Assembly (NCBI GenBank): GCA_947589095.1
Contig: CANQBX010000011.1
Location: forward strand, 1-64,000
Origin: an uncultured Lachnospiraceae bacterium
Lineage (GTDB): Bacteria > Bacillota > Clostridia > Lachnospirales > Lachnospiraceae
DNA: 64,000 nucleotides
Direction of reading: 5' to 3'
How positions within the stretch are numbered: the stretch's first letter is position 1; each line of letters opens with the position of its first letter. The notes under the pieces were generated by a model. It had not been told where the DNA came from and ran no database searches. It saw only the letters and a list, made by a program, of their open reading frames with translations. Of the stretch, positions 1-7,194 are shown in pieces. A program made the position numbers and the translations under genes.

Positions 1-65
1 ACAGGGCTCGAACCTGTGACCCCCTGCTTGTAAGGCAGGTGCTCTCCCAGCTGAGCTATGACCCC
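1..65 (-). tRNA. tRNA-Val (anticodon TAC), 3' end cut by window edge
   Basis: Read on the minus strand, the 5' acceptor strand GGGGTCA starts at 65. It is followed by a D-arm, an anticodon arm with 5-bp stem CCTGC/GCAGG around loop CTTACAA (anticodon TAC), a short variable region and a T-arm with stem ACAGG/CCTGT around TTCGAGC. The 3' acceptor strand lies beyond position 1. A TAC anticodon reads valine GUA codons. Confidence 0.93.
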
Positions 66-223
66 ATAACAGCGCGTTTTGCGCGATTGCCTAATCAGTA
101 TATATGCTGTTTTATAAATTGTCAAGCCTTTTGTGAAAATTTTTGCGGGCGTCTCTGGAGCGTTTGCGGCAGAGCCTGTGCGGTCTCGGCAGCCTTGCGG
201 CGGCCTGCCGCTTTGCGGAATGA

Positions 224-1906
224 TCATCCCGCCAGGTGCATCACCTTAAGAAGCAGAAGCCAGCTGAGCCCATAATATGTCACAACCGCCACCAGATCGT
301 TCATCGTGGTAATCAGCGGCCCGGAAGCCACCGCCGGGTCCACGCTGATGCGGTGGAAAAACAGCGGAACCAGGGTTCCGACCGCGCTGGAGATCACCAT
401 AGCGGCCAGAAGCGCGGCGCCGATACAGGCAGAGATCGCGAAAGCCGTCGCTCCGCCGTATCCCTTGAAAACCACGATGTAGACGCCCAGCGCCGCAAAC
501 GACGCGATCCCCAGAAGCAGGCCGTTGGAAAATCCCACCCGGATCTCCTTCCACACCAGTCCCAGCTTCTGGGAACCGGTCAGGGACTCGTCCATCAGAA
601 CGCGGATCGTCACGGCCAGGGACTGGGTACCCACATTGCCGGCCATATCCAGGATCAGGGACTGGAACGCCATGATCAGCGTCAGCTGCGACACCACCGG
701 CTCAAACATTCCCACCACCGTGGACACGACCATGCCCAGCCCCAGCAGGATGAAAAGCCACGGCAGACGCTTCTTCATGCTCTCCCGAAGCGGCTCCGTC
801 AGATCCTCCTCCGCGGCCAGACCGGCCAGTTTCGCGTAGTCCTCGCTCATCGCGTCGTCTACTACCTGGATCACGCTCTGGGATGTGATCACGCCCAGCA
901 GATGGTTTTCATTGTCCAGTACCGGGATCAGATCCTCGGAATAATCCTTCAGTTTCTCGATACAGTCGTCGATATCCTCGTGCCCGTACACATACGGATA
1001 CGACGTCATGATCAGATCGGCGAAGCTGGCGTCATAGCGGGCGATGATCAGTTCCTTCAGATCCACCGCACCGTAATAATATCCGTTCTCATCCACCACG
1101 AACAGCGTGGAAATGTTGTCGTTGTCCGGCGCCTGCCTGGTCAGCTCCCGCATGGCCTGCTTCACCGTCAGGTTCTCACGCAGAACGATATGATTTGTCG
1201 TCATGCGGCTGCCGATCTCGTCCTCATCAAAGGACGACAGAAGCGTCAGGTCCCGGCGCGTCTCCTCGTCCATGCAGCTGATGATCAGCGACCTTCTGGA
1301 TTTCTCGATCTCGCGCAGGATCTCCAGGGCCGCGTCCGACTCCATGTGCCCCGCCACGACGGCGGCCTTGCGCACATCCATCTCCGTAAGGTACGTCCCC
1401 GCGTCCTCCCGCTCGGCGTACTCCAGGATCTCCGCCAGAAAATCCGTATCCAGAACGCGGTACAGCTTCTTCCGCTCCGCCTCCGTCAGATGCGCAAGAA
1501 CATCCGCGATGTCGTTGGCGTGATAGTCCTCCAGCTTCAGGCTCATGGCCTTCGGGGAAATGCTGCTGCGAATGATCGCTGTAATCTCGGCGGCGTAGTC
1601 CGGGCGGGCCGCGGTCTCCGCAGGTTCCGCGTCGGGAGCCGCAGCGCTCAGCACGACTGTCGGCACCGCCACAGTGGCCTGAGACACGGATTCCGGCGCA
1701 AAATCCGGATTCACCGGCTCTGACGCTGAGACCGGAACTACCGACTCTGACGCTGAGTCCGCAACTGACGGTTCTGCAGATTCCGTTCTACTGCTCGGGA
1801 CTACATTCGTATCAGGAGTCTCAAGCACATTATCTGTCTTCAAACAGTCCTTCTCTTCCACGCCCAATTTCCCCCTTTCTCCATCATCTCCACCGACAGA
1901 CGGCAT
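224..1906 (-). CDS. mgtE: Magnesium transporter MgtE (downstream copy, with long acidic N-terminal tail)
   Basis: This is a membrane Mg2+ channel/transporter of the MgtE family. From about residue 105 it carries the cytosolic MgtE N domain, a CBS pair (the motif YVYGHEDIDDCIEKL lies in it) and the C-terminal helical pore domain (GNVGTQSLAVTIRVL, then PLITTMNDLVAVVTYYG). It closely resembles the gene directly upstream. The extra N-terminus, about 100 residues rich in Ser, Glu, Pro and Val, is unlike the family and looks disordered. I chose ATG at 1906, preceded by GGCGAAAGAAA. A TTG at 1957 is in frame but upstream of this site and poorly placed. It lies 112 bp (62 bp with the longer start) downstream of the first mgtE with no visible promoter, so the two are probably co-transcribed. 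No convincing terminator follows. Confidence 0.93.
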   Translation of the reverse strand: MPSVGGDDGERGKLGVEEKDCLKTDNVLETPDTNVVPSSRTESAEPSVADSASESVVPVSASEPVNPDFAPESVSQATVAVPTVVLSAAAPDAEPAETAARPDYAAEITAIIRSSISPKAMSLKLEDYHANDIADVLAHLTEAERKKLYRVLDTDFLAEILEYAEREDAGTYLTEMDVRKAAVVAGHMESDAALEILREIEKSRRSLIISCMDEETRRDLTLLSSFDEDEIGSRMTTNHIVLRENLTVKQAMRELTRQAPDNDNISTLFVVDENGYYYGAVDLKELIIARYDASFADLIMTSYPYVYGHEDIDDCIEKLKDYSEDLIPVLDNENHLLGVITSQSVIQVVDDAMSEDYAKLAGLAAEEDLTEPLRESMKKRLPWLFILLGLGMVVSTVVGMFEPVVSQLTLIMAFQSLILDMAGNVGTQSLAVTIRVLMDESLTGSQKLGLVWKEIRVGFSNGLLLGIASFAALGVYIVVFKGYGGATAFAISACIGAALLAAMVISSAVGTLVPLFFHRISVDPAVASGPLITTMNDLVAVVTYYGLSWLLLLKVMHLAG

Positions 1907-2018
1907 TTTCTTTCGCCTTTGCCTCTCTGGCTTCCTTTTTTCCGTCTCTGGAAGCAACTGGCATTTTCTTTCACCGTTTTTTTCTTCATCTATCTGCCTG
2001 TCTCCGCAGACAACCGCT

Positions 2019-3440
2019 TTACGCCAGATGCATCACCTGCAGAAGCAATACCCAGCTGAGCCCGTAATACGTCACCACCGCCACCAGGTCGTTGACCGTC
2101 GTGATGAGCGGCCCCGACGCCACAGCCGGATCGATCTTTATTTTCTTAAAGAACAGCGGGATCATGGTTCCCACCGCGCTGGAAAATACCATCGCCACCA
2201 CCAGCGAGATCCCGATGCAGCCGGAGATCGCGAAGGCCATCATGCCCTGCCGGCCCTTCACCACCATCACATACAGGCCCAGTATCACGAAGGACGCCAG
2301 TCCCAGAAGCAGGCCGTTGGAGAATCCGACCCGCATCTCCTTGAAAATCAGTCCCAACTTCTGCCGCCCGGTCACCGAATCGTCGGTCAGGACCCGGATC
2401 GTCACGGCCAGGGACTGGGTGCCCACGTTGCCGGCCATGCCCAGGATCAGCGACTGGAACGCCATGATGATCGTAAGCTTCGACACCACCTGCTCGAACA
2501 GTCCCACCACCGTGGACACCATCATGCCCAGCGCCAGCAGGATGAAAAGCCAGGGCAGGCGCTTCTTCATGCTCTCTCGAAGCGGCTCCTTCAGATCCTC
2601 CTCCGCGGTCAGACCGGCCAGCTTGGCGTAGTCCTCGCCCATCTCGTCGTCCACCACCTGGATCACGCTCTGGGACGTGATCACGCCCAGAAGGTGGTTG
2701 TTATTGTCCAGAACCGGGATCAGATCCTCGGAATAGTCCTTCAGCTTCTCGATACAGTCGTCGATATCCTCGTGACCGTACACATAGGGGTACGACGTCA
2801 TGATCAGATCCTCAAACGCCGTCCCCGGGCGGGCAATGATCAGTTCCTTCAGATCCACCGCCCCGTAATATTCGCCATTCTCATCCACCACGAACAGGGT
2901 GGAAATGTTGTCGTTCTCCGGCGCCTGGGCGATCAGTTCGCCCATCGCCTGCTTCACCGTCAGATTCTCCCGGATCACGATGTGGTTCGTCGTCATGCGG
3001 CTGCCGATCTCGTCCTCATCGAAGGACGACAGAAGCACCAAGTCCCGCTTGGACTCCTCATCCATACAATCGATGATCAGCGCCCGCTTCTCCTTCTCGA
3101 TCGTATGTAACGTCGCCAGGGCCGCGTCCGACTCCATGTGCTCCACCACCGTGGCCGCTTTCTTCACGTCCATCTCCGTCAGATACTGCCCCGCCATCTC
3201 TTCCTGGGCATACTCCAGGATACCGGCCAGGATCTCCACATCCATGATGCGGTACAGTTTCTTCCGCTCCGCCCCGGTAAGCTGGTCAAGACTCTCCGCG
3301 ATATCATTTTCGTGATAGTCCTCCAGCTTCTCGCTCATGACCTTGGGGGAGGCGTTGCTTCGGATGATCCCGACGATCTCTGACGCATAGTCCGGTCTGA
3401 CAGAAGTCATTTCTTCTGTCCGTTCCATCTCATTTTCCAT
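2019..3440 (-). CDS. mgtE: Magnesium transporter MgtE (promoter-proximal copy)
   Basis: A 473-residue MgtE family Mg2+ transporter, about the usual family length. Order: MgtE N superhelical domain (about 10-130), CBS pair (about 135-260) and a five-helix pore domain (about 285-473) with the conserved GNVGTQSLAVTIRVL and PLITTVNDLVAVV stretches. AAGGAGG sits 10 bp before ATG 3440 and supports the start. It is the first gene of a two-gene mgtE unit read from a promoter near 3719-3748. The roughly 270-nt leader suggests post-transcriptional control, though no known M-box consensus could be matched by eye. Tandem MgtE paralogues may differ in Mg2+ threshold or assemble together; that is inference. 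Confidence 0.95.
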   Translation of the reverse strand: MENEMERTEEMTSVRPDYASEIVGIIRSNASPKVMSEKLEDYHENDIAESLDQLTGAERKKLYRIMDVEILAGILEYAQEEMAGQYLTEMDVKKAATVVEHMESDAALATLHTIEKEKRALIIDCMDEESKRDLVLLSSFDEDEIGSRMTTNHIVIRENLTVKQAMGELIAQAPENDNISTLFVVDENGEYYGAVDLKELIIARPGTAFEDLIMTSYPYVYGHEDIDDCIEKLKDYSEDLIPVLDNNNHLLGVITSQSVIQVVDDEMGEDYAKLAGLTAEEDLKEPLRESMKKRLPWLFILLALGMMVSTVVGLFEQVVSKLTIIMAFQSLILGMAGNVGTQSLAVTIRVLTDDSVTGRQKLGLIFKEMRVGFSNGLLLGLASFVILGLYVMVVKGRQGMMAFAISGCIGISLVVAMVFSSAVGTMIPLFFKKIKIDPAVASGPLITTVNDLVAVVTYYGLSWVLLLQVMHLA

Positions 3441-3538
3441 GCCGGAAAGCCTCCTTATTCAGCTATGAAAACATTGGAAAATAATGCCAGAAAATGGCCG
3501 GAAGATCATTAAAATCCACGTATAACACAACCAGGCGC

Positions 3539-3639
3539 ACAGAACTGGACGCCCGATGTCATGGGAAATGCCGCGTCTTCCGGTCTTATCTGACCGTAGC
3601 CAGTCGATCGTTCGTGACTGTCGCTTCCGTCCACTCTGT
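3539..3639 (-). other. Candidate structured RNA domain in the mgtE leader
   Basis: In the leader RNA, 3639-3628 can pair with 3551-3539 (ACAGA and TGGACG against CGTCCA and TCTGT, 11 pairs with a small internal loop). Inside this closing stem are hairpins CAGTC/GACTG (3620-3601) and CGGTC/GACCG (3596-3581), with a weaker CCC/GGG arm at 3565-3552. This multibranch layout upstream of a Mg2+ transporter suggests a sensing leader. It does not match the M-box core that I know, and the pairing was found only by eye. Confidence 0.4.
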
Positions 3640-3718
3640 TCACCTGCCTTTATCTCTGAATTCGTAAGTCAAAGCATTCCTGCCCGCAGCATCGCGAAAG
3701 CATTCCTGCTACGGAATC

Positions 3719-3748
3719 AGTATAGCACGAAGACATCTTTTGTGGCAA
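3719..3748 (-). promoter_or_regulatory. Sigma-A promoter for the mgtE pair
   Basis: TTGCCA (3748-3743), an 18-bp spacer and TATACT (3724-3719) on the minus strand. Transcription should begin near 3711, leaving a leader of about 270 nt before mgtE. Two direct copies of AAAGCATTCCTGC (3671-3683 and 3697-3709, plus-strand reading) lie just inside the leader. Confidence 0.7.
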
Positions 3749-3792
3749 GGAAAATTTTTTAAAATAAGAAAAGCTTTTTGGAAATGCGATAG

Positions 3793-4149
3793 TTATACGC
3801 AATATGTATTAACTAGATCTATGATTTCCTGATTAGATGGAATCCGATTGTCATCCTTCTTACTGTAAATCGTCAAAAGATAGATCTCCAAATCATCCCG
3901 TATTACGTAGTAGATAACTCGGTACCCGTTCGACTGCCCAGCTCTGGTATCTGTATTCGCTGAGCGAACTTTATAGGTATGACCACTAACCTCAAGCTTT
4001 AAATTCGGGATTTCCATGCCTACCAGGTTTCCGGCCTCCAGCTCGTCTGTAATGGCCTTAATATCCTGACGGATATGAAGATATTTCTTTTTCCGAATAT
4101 AATACTCTACATCCTCTTCAAACTGCCGTGTCGGTATTACTGTGTACAT
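3793..4149 (-). CDS. RelE/ParE-like type II toxin
   Basis: A 118-residue basic protein of RelE/ParE-like fold: N-terminal helix (FEEDVEYYIRKKKY), central strands (HTYKVRSANTD, YRVIYYVIRDD) and C-terminal strand IYLLTIYSKKDD. In this superfamily the toxin usually cleaves ribosome-bound mRNA or blocks gyrase; which applies here cannot be told. GAGGAGAAGTCAG directly before ATG 4149 fixes the start. The start lies within the end of the preceding small gene (32-bp overlap), as in toxin-antitoxin pairs. AT-rich relative to its neighbours, suggesting transfer. Confidence 0.75.
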   Translation of the reverse strand: MYTVIPTRQFEEDVEYYIRKKKYLHIRQDIKAITDELEAGNLVGMEIPNLKLEVSGHTYKVRSANTDTRAGQSNGYRVIYYVIRDDLEIYLLTIYSKKDDNRIPSNQEIIDLVNTYCV

Positions 4150-4303
4150 CTGACTTCTCCTCACCTGCCCATTCATCGATTTTCGCAAAGAGCGAACTCA
4201 ACGAGCGTTTCGGTGCCTGACCCGTGCGCATACTCTTTACTTCCTGACAGGACCTGGCAATGGATTCAGATACCGTACATGGTCTTGTATCCACAGCCCT
4301 CAT
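4118..4303 (-). CDS. Putative antitoxin partner of the RelE/ParE-like toxin
   Basis: A 61-residue protein encoded immediately before, and overlapping, the toxin gene. GGGGG about 7 bp before ATG 4303 selects this start over an upstream in-frame ATG at 4351. I do not recognise a named antitoxin family. It contains an Arg/Lys-rich middle (SMRTGQAPKRSL) and an acidic C-terminus (FAKIDEWAGEEKSD), which would fit a DNA-binding plus toxin-binding layout. The function is inferred from position and size only. Confidence 0.55.
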   Translation of the reverse strand: MRAVDTRPCTVSESIARSCQEVKSMRTGQAPKRSLSSLFAKIDEWAGEEKSDVHSNTDTAV

Positions 4304-4365
4304 TCGCTGAACCCCCTTTCTGCAAAGTTTCTCATATACCCGTATTATCATTTTCTATCACTTTT

Positions 4366-4394
4366 ATTATACTTTAGATTGCGAAAATGTGCAA
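4366..4394 (-). promoter_or_regulatory. Promoter of the toxin-antitoxin pair
   Basis: TTGCAC (4394-4389), a 17-bp spacer and TATAAT (4371-4366) on the minus strand, giving a start near 4359 and a leader of about 56 nt before the antitoxin ATG. Confidence 0.7.
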
Positions 4395-4421
4395 TATAAA
4401 ATATCTCTACATAAGACCTCA

Positions 4422-5288
4422 TCAATTCGTCAAAAATCCTTTCCCGATGATCTCACTGGAATTCGTGATCAGCATGAACGCCGTCGGCTCCGCCTGACGG
4501 ATGAAGTTCCGCAGATGCATGGCCTCTCCACGGCGCATGGTAGTCATGATCACCGTCTTCTCGTGATGGGTGAACGCGCCCTCCGCCCGGTAGACCGTGG
4601 CGCTGTGATGGAGCTTATTGATGATGTAATCGCAGATCGGATCCGCGTCGTCGCAGACGATATTGAAGCATTTGCACTGGTTGATATTCTCGATGACGCC
4701 ATCCACCACCAGGGACTTGGCCAGAAGTCCCAGCACGGAGAACAGACCGGTCGTGGCGTCGAATACGAAGAACGCCAGCACCACCGACAACAGATCCACC
4801 AGGAAAAGCACCGTGCCGATATTCAGGCTGGTATGCTTCTTTAAGATCATCGCGATGATATCCGTGCCGCCGCTGGACGCGCCGATATTGAACAGCACCG
4901 CGGAGCCCGCGCCGGGCAGGAAGACCGCGAAGATCAGCTCCAGAAGCGGCTCATCGGTCAGTGGGCTTTCAAGCGGCCAGAGCACCTCGCACACCTCCAG
5001 AAGCACCGACATCAGCACGCTGGCATAGACTGTGCGCATACCGAAGCCCTTCCCGATGAAAATGAAGCCGATCACCAGAAGTCCCATATTCACCACGAAC
5101 GTAAACTGGCTGGCCGACAGGTTCGTCGCCTCGCTGACCACCGCGGAGAAGCCGGTGACGCCTCCGAACGCAAAATGATTGGGGAATTTGAAGAAATAGA
5201 CGCCTATTACCATGACCATGATGCTCAGGGTAATCATTCCGTACTCCCATACCGTGTTCTTTACCGGATCCTTAAAATCTTTTGCCAT
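4422..5288 (-). CDS. YitT family membrane protein (DUF161/DUF2179)
   Basis: A predicted integral membrane protein of 288 residues. The N-terminal two thirds hold about five hydrophobic segments with the Gly-rich YitT motifs FKFPNHFAFGGVTG and FNIGASSGGTDIIA. The last 80 residues form the soluble DUF2179 domain (motif HHEKTVIMTTMRRGEAMHLR). Many paralogues occur in Firmicutes; the transported substrate is unknown. I use ATG 5288. In-frame TTG 5318 and GTG 5309 lie upstream, and none of the three has a clear ribosome site, so the start is uncertain. No terminator separates it from the toxin-antitoxin promoter. Confidence 0.88.
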   Translation of the reverse strand: MAKDFKDPVKNTVWEYGMITLSIMVMVIGVYFFKFPNHFAFGGVTGFSAVVSEATNLSASQFTFVVNMGLLVIGFIFIGKGFGMRTVYASVLMSVLLEVCEVLWPLESPLTDEPLLELIFAVFLPGAGSAVLFNIGASSGGTDIIAMILKKHTSLNIGTVLFLVDLLSVVLAFFVFDATTGLFSVLGLLAKSLVVDGVIENINQCKCFNIVCDDADPICDYIINKLHHSATVYRAEGAFTHHEKTVIMTTMRRGEAMHLRNFIRQAEPTAFMLITNSSEIIGKGFLTN

Positions 5289-5462
5289 TCTTATTCGGTT
5301 TGGACGCACAAAAAACAAGACTTCCGTCTGAACTCCGTCCGTCTTATTCTCGCGCAGCCCCTTTGCCGCCTCCTGTATAATCCCAAAATAAGCTGCCCGC
5401 GCGGCCGCATCCTGAACCGGTCCGGACTCCCGCCGCGCTTTTCATGTTCCCATTCCTGCTTC

Positions 5463-5491
5463 AATATACTCCTGCTGAGTCACAATTGCAA
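5463..5491 (-). promoter_or_regulatory. Promoter of the yitT-like gene
   Basis: TTGCAA (5491-5486), a 17-bp spacer and TATATT (5468-5463) on the minus strand. The start would be near 5456, leaving a leader of about 170 nt. Nothing else was recognised between 5319 and 5587. Confidence 0.6.
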
Positions 5492-5587
5492 TCACTATTA
5501 TGATTGTCATTTTCACAGGAAATACATTGTAAATATTCGGATGTTGCGTTATTCGAAGATTGAAATTATAATTCATACAAACATATA

Positions 5588-5883
5588 GCCAGGACGTCAT
5601 TGGCATCCTGCCCGCTTGGAAATACGAAAAAAGCGGCGCCGACGATTATGTCGTAAACCCATTTGAATTCAAGGTATTGTATTCGCGGCTTCGCGCGGTA
5701 CTTCGCGGAACCGGCGGAGCAGTATCTCTCCTGCGGCGGGATCACGATCGACCAGAACCGTCACGTCGTATTCTGCCATTTGGAGGAAATATCTTTAAGC
5801 GCGGCTGAATTCCGCTTTTATTGTATCTGATGCAGAACAAAGGGCGGACCGTCACCAGGGCAGGTATCTTACAAAATCTATAA
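5588..5883 (+). pseudogene. Decayed OmpR-family response regulator
   Basis: Three reading frames together recover the end of a response regulator. The first gives the receiver tail GADDYVVNPFEFKVLYSRLR. A frameshift near 5735 gives the start of the winged-helix domain (GGITIDQNR, then ISLSAAEFRF), which ends in a stop. The third gives LYLMQNKGRTVTR before another stop. The receiver start with the phospho-acceptor Asp and the recognition helix are missing. It is followed directly by a kinase fragment, so this is a relic of a two-component operon. Confidence 0.75.
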
Positions 5884-5887
5884 AACC

Positions 5888-6175
5888 GTGACATTTCTTT
5901 ATCAGACAAAAGAGCAGGCGGTGCAGGTCAAAAATGATTTCGCTGAGAATCTATCCAATATCGCGCACCAGATCAAAACGCCGAGCACCGCTATCTCTTT
6001 GGCTGTTCAAAGAATGAAGCAGGGTGTTGACTGCGCAGACCCGGAACAAGCGAAGACCCGTCATGCTCCGAAGCGAAAGGAGGGACTTACAGTCTGGGAA
6101 CAGAAGGAGACTGAAAACAGGAAATCCAAATTATGTATTGCTATTGTCCGCACAGAATGGTATAATACCACATAG
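5888..6175 (+). pseudogene. Fragment of a sensor histidine kinase (HisKA region)
   Basis: An open stretch of 95 codons in which only residues 14-46 look like a kinase: FAENLSNIAHQIKTPSTAIS matches the HisKA H-box, including the phospho-accepting His. The membrane/sensor part and the ATPase domain are absent, and the sequence turns unrelated after about residue 46. It is the downstream partner of the decayed response regulator and ends just before the RelB promoter, so the toxin-antitoxin module may have replaced the rest. Confidence 0.7.
6138..6171 (+). promoter_or_regulatory. relBE promoter with palindromic operator over the -10
   Basis: TTGCTA (6138-6143), 17 bp, TATAAT (6161-6166). The perfect 13-bp palindrome TGGTATAATACCA (6159-6171) covers the -10 box, the expected place for an autorepressing RelB/DinJ antitoxin to bind. 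Confidence 0.65.
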
Positions 6176-6208
6176 CAGCAATTTCTACTCAGAAAGGAGC
6201 GCTATTAT

Positions 6209-6517
6209 ATGGCGACAAAGTCAGCAAATCTATACGCACGGATTGAGCCGGATGTAAAGGAAGAGGCTGAGCGAATTCTGGCAGTCCTCGGCATTCCTGC
6301 ATCGAATGCGATCAATATGTTTTATAAGCAGATTATTTTGAATCGAGGTCTTCCCTTTCCTGTCAGAATTCCCGCTGCCAAACCTGTGAATGCAGCAGAA
6401 TTGACTGAAGAAGAGTTGAATATGGAATTAGAAAAAGGGTATGAGGACATGCTTGCTGGCAACGTGAAATCCGCCCGGCAGGCGTTTGCAGACATACGCA
6501 AGGATTATGGCCTATGA
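6209..6517 (+). CDS. RelB/DinJ family antitoxin
   Basis: A 102-residue antitoxin. The N-terminal ribbon-helix-helix is visible as SANLYARIEPDVKEEAERIL followed by LGIPASNAINMFYKQI, the typical DinJ signature, and then LPFPVRIP. The acidic C-terminal half (TEEELNMELEKGYEDM) would wrap the toxin. GAAAGGAG precedes ATG 6209. It overlaps the toxin gene by four bases (ATGA), giving translational coupling. Confidence 0.92.
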   Translation: MATKSANLYARIEPDVKEEAERILAVLGIPASNAINMFYKQIILNRGLPFPVRIPAAKPVNAAELTEEELNMELEKGYEDMLAGNVKSARQAFADIRKDYGL

Positions 6518-6843
6518 CTTATGCGGTTGTCACAACTCATCAGGCAGATGCCGACTTGCGCAGTATTTATGAATATATTGCATTCGAACTGCTTGCCCCG
6601 GACAACGCCGTCGGTCAGCTTGGCCGCTTGGAAAAGCATATCCTGCAGCTTGCGGATTTTCCTGAAAAATTCAGCCGATATGAAAACGAGCCGTGGAAAA
6701 GCCGCCAGTTAAGGGTTATGCCGGTTGATAATTATCTGGTTTTATATATTCCTGACAGCATTGCGCAAGTTGTCACCGTAATTCGTGTCCTATATGAAGG
6801 TATGGATGTCGAACGTCAGCTACGGACAACCCAGACCACTTAG
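6514..6843 (+). CDS. RelE/ParE family toxin
   Basis: A 109-residue RelE/ParE superfamily toxin: helix pair (ADADLRSIYEYIAFEL, then AVGQLGRLEKHILQL) followed by strands SRQLRVMPVDNYLVLYIPD and VVTVIRVLYEGMD, with the usual YxGMD-like ending. The start codon overlaps the antitoxin stop. Such toxins act on mRNA at the ribosome or on gyrase. This is the second toxin-antitoxin pair within 3 kb. Confidence 0.92.
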   Translation: MTYAVVTTHQADADLRSIYEYIAFELLAPDNAVGQLGRLEKHILQLADFPEKFSRYENEPWKSRQLRVMPVDNYLVLYIPDSIAQVVTVIRVLYEGMDVERQLRTTQTT

Positions 6844-7021
6844 AGAGATATATACATAAAAGTATTTGCATCTGCCGAAAAATTCTCATCGGTTTTTGAC
6901 TCGTCAACACCAAGCAACTCCGCCATCATATCATCAGATGCTCAGGGATGATACGATGATGTAAACAGCAAAACAACATAGTTTCGATCAATTTAGAAAA
7001 CGCTAAAATGTCCTTCCACGG
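6844..7021. other. AT-rich intergenic stretch upstream of the regulator gene
   Basis: No gene is supported here. It contains the dyad TTTAG-N6-CTAAA at 6992-7007, just upstream of the regulator promoter, which could be an operator. A 29-codon minus-strand frame begins at an ATG near 6927 but has no ribosome site. Confidence 0.4.
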
Positions 7022-7050
7022 TTGGAATTTGCCATAAAATATGGTATAAT
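7022..7050 (+). promoter_or_regulatory. Promoter of the LacI-sensor/C-terminal-HTH regulator
   Basis: TTGGAA (7022-7027), 17 bp, TATAAT (7045-7050). The leader is about 138 nt and can form several hairpins: GGCGC/GCGCC-type near 7069-7080, 7102-7127 (ACCATC/GATGGT with a tandem GA mismatch and a GAC/GTC upper stem) and 7141-7169 (GGAAATG/CATTTCC). Confidence 0.65.
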
Positions 7051-7194
7051 CTCGAGGGAAGCACTGATGGCGCTTGCGCCGATCGGCGTTTAACGAGCAT
7101 CACCATCGAGACGTTAGTCGAGATGGTATATTAGTATGCAGGAAATGGATGGAACCCCACGGCATTTCCACCGGAAAAGGAGCGTTTTGAAAAT

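Noticed and set aside
236-1723. Long plus-strand open frame of about 495 codons opposite mgtE
   Set aside because: Arg/His-rich composition and no ribosome site; it is the antisense shadow of mgtE in GC-rich DNA.
3440-3711. M-box (ykoK) riboswitch upstream of mgtE
   Set aside because: I looked for the conserved M-box core segments and could not place them; only a generic multibranch fold is supported.
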